A stretch of DNA of 64,000 bases from positions 62,001 through 126,000 of the forward strand of contig JALCRV010000004.1 of NCBI GenBank assembly GCA_022652945.1, in the 5' to 3' direction. The notes beneath the pieces were generated by a model. That model searched no databases. It was not told where the DNA came from and worked only from the letters and a program-made list of their open reading frames with translations. This document shows, in pieces, positions 17,731 through 27,216 of the stretch. Each line of letters starts with the position of its first letter. Position 1 is the first letter of the stretch. Origin of the DNA: Bacilli bacterium (GTDB lineage Bacteria > Bacillota_I > Bacilli_A > RFN20 > CAG-288). Made by a program: the position numbers and the translations under genes.

Positions 17731-19158
17731 TTATTTAGTCGGAGGAGTAGGAGGCAACTTCTTTTCAGGCTTGATTTCCTTAATTATCTCAACTTTATTC
17801 GGCCCCATCCCATCGATCTGGCCGGCTTTAATTAAGGCAATCTTGGTTACTAAGGCTCCCGCTAATTCATAAATCATCATCGTCGAAAGCACGACGCAGA
17901 CGATGATATCCCCGTAAGAATACCCATCTTTAAAAGGCATCGTAAAAGTCCTGGCGCTCGCCGTCGCTAAGCCGATTGCTACACCGGCTTGAGGCAGTAA
18001 CATAAAGCCTAAGTATTTACGGATATTCGGATCGCAGTTCTTCTCGGAGAAAGAACCGACATAAGCCCCGAGATACTTCCCTCCGGAACGAAGAACCAGA
18101 TAAAGAGCCGCTAAGGGCAAGAAAAGACCTAACAAAGCCGGATCACGATAATAAATCGAAAGATCAAGTTCCGCTCCGGAGATCACAAAGAACATCAGGA
18201 ACAACCCCGGAGTCAAGTGATCGATATTCCCTAAGACCTTCTCTAGCCCTTCCGCTTTATTGCAGTAGACCGCTCCGACCATCATCGCACAAAGAAGCGG
18301 CTGCAGTTGGAACTCATGAAGCGGATTCCCCTCTGGGAAGATCGTAAAGGAAGAAAGAGCACCGATCGCTAAAAGGAAAGCAGAGATCCAAATCGAACGA
18401 TTATCCCGACTCTTAAAGAACTTACCGATAAAGACCAAGAAAAAGCCAATGCCGATCCCTAAACCTAAGGAAATGAAAATCTCCATCAGCGGAATCACTA
18501 AAAGCGTATAGACATCGACCGTCCCGCCTGAGAGCGCCTTACCTAAGGAGAACAAAACGGAATAAAGAAGCAAGGCAATCGCATCATCCAAAGCGACGAC
18601 TGGAAGTAAAGTGTCCACCACTTTACCGTGGGCGTGATATTGTCTGATGACTAAGACCGTGGCGGCGGGAGCGGTAGCGGATGCGATAGCGCTCAGGGTT
18701 AAGATAATCCCCCACGGGAAAGCTTCCGGATCGATAAAGTGAGCGATCATACAACCTAAAAAGACCAATAAAGAAGCCCCTAAGGCTTCGGTAAAGGTCG
18801 TAACTAAGATTCTCTTGCCGGCTCTTTGTAAGGCGGTCTTATTAAAGGACTGACCGATGGTGAAAGCGATGAAGGACAGGGCGATACCGGAGATCCAAGA
18901 AATATCCATGACATTAATAGCCGGATTAGCGTTTGTTAAGGGGCTGCCAAAAAGGGTATGGAGACCTAAGATATCTTTCCCTCCGTTAATCCCATCCACA
19001 ATCGCTCCTAAACAATACGGACCGAAAAGGATCCCGACTAACAGATAACCGGTGACATTAGGAAAGTGGATAAGTTTCATCAGACGCGAAGAAAGAAGAC
19101 CTAAAATCAAAAAGACCATGATATAAAGCAAGGTAAAAGCGATGGAAGATGAAAACAT
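17731..19158 (-). CDS. Monovalent cation/proton antiporter (CPA2/Kef-like)
   Basis: A 475-residue protein with about 12 membrane segments and the CPA signature near the N-terminus (FPNVTGYLLVGILFGP, about 33-48). A later SAIASATAPAATVLVIR segment carries the core unwound helix, followed by VVALDDAIALLLYS with the ion-binding Asp pair. It exchanges Na+ or K+ for protons across the inner membrane. The C-terminus lacks a Rossmann (TrkA-N) domain. The small gene at 19174-19506 lies 15 bp upstream and probably supplies a regulatory subunit. Confidence 0.87.
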   Translation of the reverse strand: MFSSSIAFTLLYIMVFLILGLLSSRLMKLIHFPNVTGYLLVGILFGPYCLGAIVDGINGGKDILGLHTLFGSPLTNANPAINVMDISWISGIALSFIAFTIGQSFNKTALQRAGKRILVTTFTEALGASLLVFLGCMIAHFIDPEAFPWGIILTLSAIASATAPAATVLVIRQYHAHGKVVDTLLPVVALDDAIALLLYSVLFSLGKALSGGTVDVYTLLVIPLMEIFISLGLGIGIGFFLVFIGKFFKSRDNRSIWISAFLLAIGALSSFTIFPEGNPLHEFQLQPLLCAMMVGAVYCNKAEGLEKVLGNIDHLTPGLFLMFFVISGAELDLSIYYRDPALLGLFLPLAALYLVLRSGGKYLGAYVGSFSEKNCDPNIRKYLGFMLLPQAGVAIGLATASARTFTMPFKDGYSYGDIIVCVVLSTMMIYELAGALVTKIALIKAGQIDGMGPNKVEIIKEIKPEKKLPPTPPTK

Positions 19159-19173
19159 GTTCTGCTGCCTCTT

Positions 19174-19506
19174 TTAGAACGAGCCTTTAAAGAAAGTCAC
19201 AGGCCAAGCGAAAACAGCCCCTCTGATTTTCTTAAAGTCGCCCGTAAAGTCTTCGATTATCTTCGAGACAATCGGAAAGTCCTCTTCGTTGATAATCGAG
19301 AAGAAAGTCGGATTCTCCCTGACCTGGCCTCGTAAGGCATTGGTAAGAGAAAGGACGCTCGGTTCCTCTTCCCCGATTGAATTTACCAAGGTATTGAAGC
19401 TAGAAGCAGCAAGAAAGGTTCCGTTGTAGCCTTTAGCGTGCAACTGGTGCAAGAGTTCATCGATGCTACAGCCGGCTTCAAAGACGGCAAAGATAATTTG
19501 CTTCAT
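19174..19506 (-). CDS. Small PII-like protein, putative antiporter regulator
   Basis: I start it at the ATG at 19506, which has an AAAGGAG site 8 nt upstream; a longer frame to 19560 lacks one. The 110-residue product alternates strands and helices (MKQIIFAVFEAG, KGYNGTFLAASSFNTLV, TFFSIINEED) as in PII or cyclic-di-AMP receptor-like ferredoxin folds, but no diagnostic nucleotide-binding loop can be assigned. It shares a transcript with the antiporter, so a gating or nucleotide-sensing role is an inference from context. Confidence 0.6.
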   Translation of the reverse strand: MKQIIFAVFEAGCSIDELLHQLHAKGYNGTFLAASSFNTLVNSIGEEEPSVLSLTNALRGQVRENPTFFSIINEEDFPIVSKIIEDFTGDFKKIRGAVFAWPVTFFKGSF

Positions 19507-19673
19507 TAAAGTACTCCTTTCGCAGGAAAAACTATTAGCCGACTGCCTTTTTTTAGACAATAAGGTTCAGACCGATGTTCTCCTGAAGAAAAATTTACTA
19601 TGCGCCATCATTAAAGCACGAGGAAAGCCGGTATTCAAGTGAACACAAAGAATCAAAGTTGATCGGACTATCA

Positions 19674-19712
19674 CAAAAAAAGAAAGCGGCCTCCGCATTC
19701 AACTCGAGCCGC
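19674..19712 (-). terminator. Probable terminator of the TetR-kinase gene
   Basis: On the minus strand GCGGC and GCCGC form a short stem around a 17-nt loop and are followed by TTTCTTTTTTT. The stem is only 5 bp, so this is moderate evidence. It lies about 80 bp after the kinase stop. Confidence 0.5.
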
Positions 19713-19789
19713 GTGGGGAAAGAGGATAATATCGGACTTCTGAAGGTAAAGCCTCTTTAAAAATTCAACAATCTCGAAAGTACAGATGT

Positions 19790-22729
19790 CTATTTCTTCT
19801 GAATGGCGTTAGCTAAGGTAGCGTAGAAAGTAGTTGGATCGATTGGCTTGGATACGTGAGCGCTCATGCCGCAATTCAAAGATCGTCTGACATCATCCTC
19901 AAAAGCATCTGCGCTCATCGCGATAATCGGAACTCTCTTCGCGTCGCTTCGCTCAAGATTTCGAATCGCTTTTGTGGCTTCGAAGCCATCGCAAACCGGC
20001 ATGCGTAAATCCATCAAGATTGCATCGAAAGAAAATGGAGGCTGTTTTTGGAAAGCCTCAATGCCTTCCTTGCCATTATCAGCCGTAATCACGTTGATTC
20101 CCACCGAGTGTAAGAGGGTGATGGCAATTTCTTGATTGATGGCATTATCCTCGCAAAGTAATACTCTTTTACCACGAAGAAGGGTGGAATAATCCACACT
20201 CTTATCTTGATAAATTGCGGATTGATCCATCACTTTGAGAGGCAGATCGACACGGATGCAAGTGCCGGCTCCTAGAGATGAATTAACGCTGATCCGTCCA
20301 CCCATCAGCGTGACGATGCGCTTCACGATATTTAGACCCAGTCCGGTCCCGGAGGTCCCTTTGGCTTCCAGACGATTTTCTTGGGTAAAGGGCTCAAACA
20401 TCTGCTTCTGGAACTCTGCGCTCATACCGATGCCGTTGTCTTCGACTACCAAACGCCGAGTAAAAGGGGCTTCGCGGTTGTCCAGCTTTTCAAAGACCCA
20501 GCGGACTTGGCCACCGGAAGGCGTGTATTTAATTGCGTTGGAGACAAGGTTCAAAATGATTCTTTGGGTTTTAAGCTTATCAATCCAATAAATTTCCTTT
20601 AGGCCCATCGCCCCATCGCTCAGCAAACGGATGTGCTTTTGCTCAGCCATCGGTTTGATCACCGCTTCGACCCCTTCGAAAAGCTCTTGGGAAGTCACGG
20701 CCGCAGGTTGCAGGACATACTTGCCACTTTCAATCCGCGAAAGCTCCAAGGTGTCATTGACAATCGAAAGCAAGAGCTCGCTGGAGCACTTGATCTTTTC
20801 AAGATAATCTTGTTTTTTCACCGGGTCCTTTTCCTGGATGGCGAAATTGCAAAAGCCGATTACGCCATTGAGCGGGGTGCGGATATCGTGGCTCATCGAG
20901 GAAAGGAAAGCTGACTTGGCCTCATTGGCTTTCTCAGCTTCAAGGCGGGCTTTTTCGATGTTAATAATCTGATTTTTCTCCTGTCTGACCGCCGAGGTGA
21001 CATCGCTGCAAATGAGCAAGACATCGCTACTTTGTTTGGATAAATAGAAGAAATCCCATTCGCGGCTAACTTTTTTCTTGTCATAAAATCTGGAAAAGGT
21101 CTTTTGGTATTTCCCGGTTTTTTCCAAATGCTCCATCACGACGGGGAGGGCGAGATTTCGACCAAAGTTTTGTCGCTCATCTTCGGAGAGAACACTCGCC
21201 CGAACCTTGGTGAGGAAACTGACATAAGGTTCCTTAGTCCGTGGGGGGAAAAGAGCGAGGTTACTGCGCAGGATTTCGAATTCGCCGGTTGAATTATGCA
21301 GGATGCCAATGTATTCGAATTGCGATTCGACAACGCGAGCCAAAATCAGATCGTTGTTTCTCTTATCCGTGATGTCATAGGTATAAACCGAGCATTCGAT
21401 TTTGTGGTTATCAGGATTTTCGTAAGCGTTGACCTGGTAGGAAACCCATTGGGGGTTAGTTTGAGGGAGGCAACGTTGATATTCGTAACGGAAACTCCTC
21501 TCCCCCTGTTCAACCAGCTTGGTAATGCGTTCACGCCTAAATATTTTTTTGATATCTTCTTTATCGCTTGGAGAGACGGCGCTGTCAGCCATCATGTCAA
21601 TGCATTGGTCATATGTCATGCCTGAAATAAAAGGCATCGCGCCTTGATGAATGGTTCGGAAACTGATCAAGCGATTGTCGCTTATATTAGAGCGGCTGAT
21701 GGCAATCAGTTCTGGGGTAATGCTAAAATCGCTAATCGTAAAATCCGCGCGCTCATTTTTCTCGCGTTGAGCCTCTTGAGTGACGTCCAGCAAAAGGCCA
21801 AGCGCTTTTTCCGGATGCCCATTAGCGAATGAAACCACATGATAACTTATGCGGAAAAGACGCGGTCCCGAAGGATTGGTGGTCCAAATCTCGGCCGTGG
21901 CATTTATCCCGTCATTGACTTTGCCATAAAGGTCGAGCAACATCGCTTGATCTTCAAGAAGACAAGGCTTCAATAACGAGTCCGGGACGTTTGAAATAAC
22001 CCCATTCGGAGGCCAGCCAAGAGAGGCGAGATCGTAGGCGGCATAATCGCGGGGATCATAGGTTATCTGGCGATGAACAATATCGTATTCCCAAGCAAAG
22101 AAACCAACGCTCTTGCTAGCCTTTTTCAAGAGTTCGCCATTTGGACGGTTTTGATAAATGCCCTCGGGTGAAAACTCCTCGTAATTTTGAAGTAGTTTCT
22201 CAGTGATAATCGCCATGCTTTCGGGAGACTCACGGTAGGAAGAAGCTATCCATTTTTTTGACAGACTGTCCAGAGTCGAGGCCAAGAAAGATGGAAGGTA
22301 ATCGCGTTGGAAGTCATTCAAGAGCGCTGAGCGTTCCTTGGGCAAGAAACCATCGAAATTCTCGCTGATAACCTCTTCGAACAGATAACCAAGGTTATTG
22401 GCAAAAAAGAGTTCATAAAGAGGATGTTGTTGAACGAAGGTGTAGAAATAAATCATCTGCCCTCGCCCCAATTCGATGGTCTGATATGTTTTGAGAAATT
22501 CTTGATGAAGTTGAAATAGAAGGGTTTTGGCTAACGCCGCCAAACTGGAATAAGAACGATAGAAGGTAGGACGTGAAACAGACGCTTTTTGGCAGAGGTC
22601 AAAAATCGAAATCGCGGTGAAAGGCTTTTTCGAAAGAAGCTGCAAAAAAGCCTCTTCGATCTGACGTCTAGACTGTTCAGCTGCCAAAGGATTGGCAAGG
22701 TGCTTGTTTGCTCGCTGGATGGTAGACAT
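19790..22729 (-). CDS. TetR-type HTH fused to PAS sensors, histidine kinase and receiver
   Basis: A 979-residue soluble protein with unusual order. Residues about 20-70 are a TetR-family HTH (FTAISIFDLCQKASVSR, then PTFYRSYSS), followed by a TetR-like helical region to about 190. Two or three PAS-like segments follow. Then come the kinase H-box SMSHDIRTPLNGV near 610, ATPase motifs NLVSNAIKYTPSGG, DNGIGMS and GTGLGLNIVKR, and a receiver with ILMDLRMPVCDG and the SKPID Lys (about 850-979). No membrane segments. Promoter: TTGTAA, 17 bp, TATAAT, ending 7 nt before the ATG with no ribosome site. Codon use looks richer in TTG and CGN than in neighbours, hinting at transfer. It resembles the partial kinase at 61767. 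Confidence 0.88.
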   Translation of the reverse strand: MSTIQRANKHLANPLAAEQSRRQIEEAFLQLLSKKPFTAISIFDLCQKASVSRPTFYRSYSSLAALAKTLLFQLHQEFLKTYQTIELGRGQMIYFYTFVQQHPLYELFFANNLGYLFEEVISENFDGFLPKERSALLNDFQRDYLPSFLASTLDSLSKKWIASSYRESPESMAIITEKLLQNYEEFSPEGIYQNRPNGELLKKASKSVGFFAWEYDIVHRQITYDPRDYAAYDLASLGWPPNGVISNVPDSLLKPCLLEDQAMLLDLYGKVNDGINATAEIWTTNPSGPRLFRISYHVVSFANGHPEKALGLLLDVTQEAQREKNERADFTISDFSITPELIAISRSNISDNRLISFRTIHQGAMPFISGMTYDQCIDMMADSAVSPSDKEDIKKIFRRERITKLVEQGERSFRYEYQRCLPQTNPQWVSYQVNAYENPDNHKIECSVYTYDITDKRNNDLILARVVESQFEYIGILHNSTGEFEILRSNLALFPPRTKEPYVSFLTKVRASVLSEDERQNFGRNLALPVVMEHLEKTGKYQKTFSRFYDKKKVSREWDFFYLSKQSSDVLLICSDVTSAVRQEKNQIINIEKARLEAEKANEAKSAFLSSMSHDIRTPLNGVIGFCNFAIQEKDPVKKQDYLEKIKCSSELLLSIVNDTLELSRIESGKYVLQPAAVTSQELFEGVEAVIKPMAEQKHIRLLSDGAMGLKEIYWIDKLKTQRIILNLVSNAIKYTPSGGQVRWVFEKLDNREAPFTRRLVVEDNGIGMSAEFQKQMFEPFTQENRLEAKGTSGTGLGLNIVKRIVTLMGGRISVNSSLGAGTCIRVDLPLKVMDQSAIYQDKSVDYSTLLRGKRVLLCEDNAINQEIAITLLHSVGINVITADNGKEGIEAFQKQPPFSFDAILMDLRMPVCDGFEATKAIRNLERSDAKRVPIIAMSADAFEDDVRRSLNCGMSAHVSKPIDPTTFYATLANAIQKK

Positions 22730-22736
22730 GGATAGT

Positions 22737-22765
22737 ATTATAGCAAATAGGCAGTGACTTTACAA
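22737..22765 (-). promoter_or_regulatory. Near-consensus promoter giving a leaderless TetR-kinase mRNA
   Basis: TTGTAA (22765-22760), 17-bp spacer, TATAAT (22742-22737). The -10 ends 7 nt before the ATG, so the transcript should start at or beside the start codon. Confidence 0.7.
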
Positions 22766-22994
22766 ATGTAACACCGCATTAAAAAAAACAGTGATGAAAA
22801 GCGAAACCTCCTCATCAAGGAGCTAAGGCCTATCCTGCTGGAAAGAGAAAGCAAAAATTATCCAGCTGATGAACGCCTAATTAGGTAAATCTTTATTTCG
22901 TATATAAAAGCAAAACTCCACCTGGGGATTTTTCCTCGATTAGTTTTACTCGGTTTTTCTCGAAATATCGTTTAAAGCACTCAATAAAAGTTGA

Positions 22995-24002
22995 TTACTT
23001 TATCAAAGAATTCTTGCAGTGACCACTGGAAAGATATTCATCCATATTCTGAAGTGAGACTTCAACCATATCCTTTAAAGCCCCATCGGTAGCACTTCCG
23101 ACATGCGGAGTGATAAGGACTTTAGGATACAAAGCCAGCATTCTTTCCACCAAAGGATCTTTTAAGTCTTTGACCGAGGCGAAGGCGTGGTTAAAGATAC
23201 CCTTCTCATTAGGAATCACATCCAGGCCTAAGCCAGCTAGATGCCCATCCTCAACCGCCTTAACCGCCGCTTCGTTATCTAGTAATTCCCCGCGGGCGCA
23301 ATTAATGAGAATCGCATCTTTTTTCACCAAAGCAATCTTTTGCTCATCGACAAATTTATCGGTCTTTCCAGGCATATAGTTCATGTGAACGGAAATCAAA
23401 TCACTTTCTTTAAACAAAGTCTCGAGATCGACATATTCCACCACATCGCGGCATTTATCATTCGGATAAAGATCATAAGCGATAACTTTTGCTCCTAAGC
23501 CTTTAAAAAGCTTGCCGGTCGTATAACCGATTCTCCCGCAGCCTAAGATTCCGACCGTGCATTCACGGATTTCTCGGCTGAACATCTGATCATCGACTTT
23601 AAAATTCCCTGAAGCGGTCTTCATAGTAGCATAGGCGGCATTACGTAAAAGCATCATGCCTAAAGTCAAAGCCAATTCGCTGATAGCGTTAGGCGAATAG
23701 CCGGGAACAAAGGCTGTCTGGATTCCCAGTTCCTTACAGGCCGCTACATCGACATGGTTATATCCGGCGGTCCTAGTTAAATAATAACGTAACCCTCCTT
23801 TAGCCAAAAGTACCATCTTATCATGGGTAACTACACAGTTTCCCCTGACCATCACAATTGGGTAGCCTAAAGCATCCTGGTAATTCTCATCGTTCAAATA
23901 CTGACTTTTTAAGATCAGCTCATAACCATACTTCTGCCCTAAGCTATTAAAGGTCTCCTTTTCATAATCGCGGACACCGAAACAAATGATTTTCTTTTCC
24001 AT
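22995..24002 (-). CDS. D-isomer-specific 2-hydroxyacid dehydrogenase (D-lactate dehydrogenase-like)
   Basis: I use the ATG at 24002 (AAAGGAAA upstream); a longer frame to 24050 overlaps the transporter end. The 335-residue product has the Rossmann motif GILGCGRIGYTTG near 150, the Arg region NCARGELLD, and the catalytic-His region PHVGSATD near 297-304. It should interconvert pyruvate-type 2-oxoacids and D-2-hydroxyacids with NADH in the cytoplasm. It is co-transcribed with the AEC transporter 19 bp upstream, fitting fermentative lactate or a related acid. Confidence 0.9.
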   Translation of the reverse strand: MEKKIICFGVRDYEKETFNSLGQKYGYELILKSQYLNDENYQDALGYPIVMVRGNCVVTHDKMVLLAKGGLRYYLTRTAGYNHVDVAACKELGIQTAFVPGYSPNAISELALTLGMMLLRNAAYATMKTASGNFKVDDQMFSREIRECTVGILGCGRIGYTTGKLFKGLGAKVIAYDLYPNDKCRDVVEYVDLETLFKESDLISVHMNYMPGKTDKFVDEQKIALVKKDAILINCARGELLDNEAAVKAVEDGHLAGLGLDVIPNEKGIFNHAFASVKDLKDPLVERMLALYPKVLITPHVGSATDGALKDMVEVSLQNMDEYLSSGHCKNSLIK

Positions 24003-24021
24003 ATCTATATATTTCCTTTCT

Positions 24022-25176
24022 CTAGGCCGGGAAGAAACCCGAAGCCGCAATCACCGTCAGAATCAAAACCCAGAAGACGATACCGGGAATCGCGACAAAA
24101 GTCGAAACCAAGGAGATATCGCTGGCCATGACCTTCTCTTTTTCAAAATTGATGCAGTAAGCCACCGCCACTGTCGCCGGCGGGACCATCCACATCATAA
24201 CCGAGCTTTCAACGGTATAAACCGAAATCAAAGCCGGATATCCACAGGCGGTGGCAATCGCTTCAACTCCGTAAAGCAAAGCTAAGACAAAGGCCGGAGC
24301 TAAGAAGACTTTTAAGCCGCTATAGATCCAGGCGAACTTATCTAAGGCTGCTTCCTTAAAGGAAACACCGCCTAAGGTGCAGCCGATTGCTAACCAGACC
24401 AAAGGAGAAGATAGCCCACCTAAGACAGCAGCGGTCTGATGAATCCAAGGTAAGGAAACATCAAAGCGCCAGAACGGAACATATTTAATCTCTGCCCCGG
24501 TAGCGACTGGAGCTAACCAATCGGTTCTTAAAGTCCACCAGTTCTGCTCATAAGAACCAGGGATGGCCTGCAGCACCCATAAAATCAAACCGGCGAAAGT
24601 CGCGATGATAATAGGATTGAGGAAGATCTTTTTCATCGTGGCCTTAAAGGAAGTCTCCGGTGTCTGACCAATCTTCGTACCGGAGACCGCCAGATAAGCA
24701 TAAGAATAAAGGAAGACACGGTAAGCGACATTTAACATATTCGAATCGTTATAGGCTTGCTTACCGAAGATGGCGCTGATCAGCGGCTGAGCAAAGAAGG
24801 TCGTGCTGCCGAAGGCGAAAAGAACCGATAGAACTAAGCGCTTAGTCGGATCTTTAATCCAGAGGAAGATGGCCCTACCTAAGAAGATAAAGATGATATA
24901 GATGACAAAGCCAAAAATGAAGTTAACCAGCGCATCGACCCCACCGGAAGTGGTGAAAGTTACCATAAACGAAGTAAAGGCTAGACAAGGCAAGGCGACG
25001 TTCATGACGACTTTAGTTAAAGTCTTCCCCGTCCCTTGAGGGAAAATCTTTAATTTAGTTAAAAAGAAGCCTAAAAGAATGATGATGATTGTCTTAGCGA
25101 TCGCCGTCCAGAGACTGGTGGACGACATCGCCTTAGCGATATTGTCGGAGATAGAGACCGCAGCAAAGATATCCAT
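24022..25176 (-). CDS. Auxin efflux carrier (AEC) family organic-acid transporter
   Basis: A 384-residue membrane protein with about ten hydrophobic segments in two halves and the AEC-type N-terminal pattern (GKTLTKVVMNVALPCLAF). Family members such as MleP carry malate, lactate or other 2-hydroxyacids. The adjoining D-2-hydroxyacid dehydrogenase supports a hydroxyacid substrate. Start ATG at 25176 with a GGAGGA site. Confidence 0.85.
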   Translation of the reverse strand: MDIFAAVSISDNIAKAMSSTSLWTAIAKTIIIILLGFFLTKLKIFPQGTGKTLTKVVMNVALPCLAFTSFMVTFTTSGGVDALVNFIFGFVIYIIFIFLGRAIFLWIKDPTKRLVLSVLFAFGSTTFFAQPLISAIFGKQAYNDSNMLNVAYRVFLYSYAYLAVSGTKIGQTPETSFKATMKKIFLNPIIIATFAGLILWVLQAIPGSYEQNWWTLRTDWLAPVATGAEIKYVPFWRFDVSLPWIHQTAAVLGGLSSPLVWLAIGCTLGGVSFKEAALDKFAWIYSGLKVFLAPAFVLALLYGVEAIATACGYPALISVYTVESSVMMWMVPPATVAVAYCINFEKEKVMASDISLVSTFVAIPGIVFWVLILTVIAASGFFPA

Positions 25177-25543
25177 TAATGAAATCCTCCTACCTACTTA
25201 TTACGATAATACGAACAAAAAAGGCCTGCTATTCATTTTTTATCTGGCCCGGTCGAATTATCGAATTAGCGATTTTAAATATTTGTTTATTTTAACTAAC
25301 ATTAATTCCCGGATTCTTTGGTATTTTTGTTAAACCTCAAATCAGTTTCTTATTATCCGTTCTTTTTCTGTATCAGGTATCGAAAGACTATTTTGAAGAC
25401 TGCAAGAATCAGACTCTTTAAGGGCTTAATTGTTACCAAAAGGAAAAAGCTGTTCGATCATTAGGCTTTTAGTCAGCTTAAAAAGACGCTAAATATCATG
25501 TTCAAATAAGATTTTAAAATTCAATAGCGTTTTAAATAAATAC
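25177..25543. other. Intergenic stretch, no gene
   Basis: Holds the 5' region of the AEC transporter and the 3' side of AlbA_2 gene C. The only repeat seen is an 8-bp tandem TCGAATTA at 25253-25268. No terminator with a T-run was recognised. Confidence 0.5.
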
Positions 25544-26971
25544 CTATTTGGAAAAGAATTTTTGAAGCGGACTTTGTGGCTTTTGGGGAATACTCATTAA
25601 TAATTTCCCTTCTTTAACAAGGGGGTCTACAAATTTTCTCATGGCATAATTAACTCCAACGCCTAGGAATGCAGCTAACTCATTCCTTGTTTTGGGCTTT
25701 TGGCAAAAAGCGATGATACTTTCCGGGTCAGAGTGGCCTTTTTCTTTTAGATAATCAAGATTTTTAAAAATTGCAGCGAATTGGCCTCGTCTTACTTCAA
25801 AAACTGGACGAGGCAAAGAAAAATCTTCTAAGGCTTTCTTTATGGTTGGGATTCCGGAAAAACGGTTCTCTGACTCGCCAAGATATTCCATCGCCGTCAC
25901 CAAGGCAGGATTTCTAGTCTCCGGAGTAATTTCTCCAAGTTGCGAGGGATCAATATCGCCAAGAATACCACCAGGATTTTTTATTTCAATTCGATCATCA
26001 TACATTTCTACTACAACGGGGATACTTTCGCTATATCGACTGTAATCACGGTGCTCAACAGCATTAAGAAGCGCTTCACGAATGGCTATAGGAGGATACT
26101 CATAACGATCAGCTCTTCTGCCATCTTCACCAATAATGGTGTAATGCTTTAAATTTGCCAAGATAAAATCATAGGCCTGGCTAATCATTTCACCAGCGGC
26201 GCCTTTAAATGATCTGTTTGCCGTAAATCTCGCCCCATTGTCAGCCAAGGAGCCCATTTCTTTGCCGGGGATTCTAACAACATTAATGGAAAGCCTCGGA
26301 AAATAGGCATCTGGAAAATGAGAAAGGGTTATTAAGCCTGCGAGAGTTGGCTTGTCTTCCTTTGATAATCCCAGAAGTTCTAAAGACTGTGCATCGGAAA
26401 TGGACTGTAGATTGGGACGGTTTTTCCGAGCATTATCAAGTAATTTTCCCTGTAAAGCGGGATCGTAGTCTATAAAAGCAGCTTCTTTGATGACACGAAG
26501 GTCCTCACGGACACGATTGTGCCAAGCATCATAAGAATAGATTTCAAATTCAGTCATTTTTTCATCGGCTTCACCAACCCGAACATAGGAACCTCCAAGC
26601 CTTCCGGCGGGGCGATAATAGCAAGGCCGCTTGGCATAAAAGCAAGCGGGAATCTCAGCTGATACGACAAAAACGCCAGGTTTAAATTCCAATTCTGTAA
26701 AAACAGCCCGGACAGGTGGTTCCATTTCAGAACATTGAGACTGGATTCGTTTTTCAAGATCAGCGACATTATAGACACCATTGACATTAAAGCCATTTTC
26801 TTCATCAATGCCGAAAAGAATCGTGCCTCCTTCATCTTGATTGGAAAAAGAAGAAAGAGTGTCCCGGCACTTCGGGCAACCTCCATCGGCCTTTTTCAGC
26901 TCGATGGCTTGAGATTCAAATTTCCGATCAATGACCTCATTAACCAAAGCGCTTAGTTCTTCAATTTCCAT
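25544..26971 (-). CDS. AlbA_2 (Schlafen-like) domain regulator C with GHKL ATPase-like domain
   Basis: The 475-residue protein begins with an AlbA_2 domain: SQAIELKKADGG, then CRDTLSSFSNQDEGGTILFGIDEE, then YVRVGEADE. A GHKL ATPase-like segment (IREALLNAVEHRDYS, EIKNPGGI) lies near 290-340, and a winged-helix-like C-terminus (RNELAAFLGVGVNYAMRKFVDPL) near 435-460. This is the architecture of COG2865-type predicted transcriptional regulators. It stands alone between unrelated genes, with a GGGGA ribosome site and the 21-bp phased repeat array upstream. Autoregulation through that array is my inference. Confidence 0.85.
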   Translation of the reverse strand: MEIEELSALVNEVIDRKFESQAIELKKADGGCPKCRDTLSSFSNQDEGGTILFGIDEENGFNVNGVYNVADLEKRIQSQCSEMEPPVRAVFTELEFKPGVFVVSAEIPACFYAKRPCYYRPAGRLGGSYVRVGEADEKMTEFEIYSYDAWHNRVREDLRVIKEAAFIDYDPALQGKLLDNARKNRPNLQSISDAQSLELLGLSKEDKPTLAGLITLSHFPDAYFPRLSINVVRIPGKEMGSLADNGARFTANRSFKGAAGEMISQAYDFILANLKHYTIIGEDGRRADRYEYPPIAIREALLNAVEHRDYSRYSESIPVVVEMYDDRIEIKNPGGILGDIDPSQLGEITPETRNPALVTAMEYLGESENRFSGIPTIKKALEDFSLPRPVFEVRRGQFAAIFKNLDYLKEKGHSDPESIIAFCQKPKTRNELAAFLGVGVNYAMRKFVDPLVKEGKLLMSIPQKPQSPLQKFFSK

Positions 26972-27021
26972 GATAATTCCCCAGCTTTATGATTTGATTT
27001 TAAAACAAAATCTGAAGTTTA

Positions 27022-27175
27022 ACAACAGATTTTGATAGTTTAGCAACAGTTTTTAATAGTTTTGTAACACTTTTAAACAGTTTTATAACTGTTTTGCAAC
27101 ACTTAGCAACACTTTTATTGCGTTTTGCAACAGTTTTATATAGTTTGATAACAGATTTACGTGGTTTAGTAACAG
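27022..27175. repeat. Nine-copy, 21-bp phased repeat array upstream of AlbA_2 gene C
   Basis: The core GYAACAG (variants ACAACAG, GTAACAC, ATAACTG, GCAACAC) starts at 27022, 27043, 27064, 27085, 27106, 27127, 27148 and 27169, exactly 21 bp apart. One extra copy at 27096 sits at the half-period (11 then 10 bp). Flanks are T-rich on both sides. The exact two-turn spacing places all sites on one face of the helix, as expected of a cooperative operator. Confidence 0.92.
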
Positions 27176-27216
27176 ATAATTAATACCTGACAAGCCATTA
27201 TTAAAGAGCTTGTTAA

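Noticed and set aside
27022-27175. Array of short repeats as CRISPR or iterons
   Set aside because: Cores of 7 bp at exactly 21 bp with no unique spacers; iterons would need a replication gene, which is absent.
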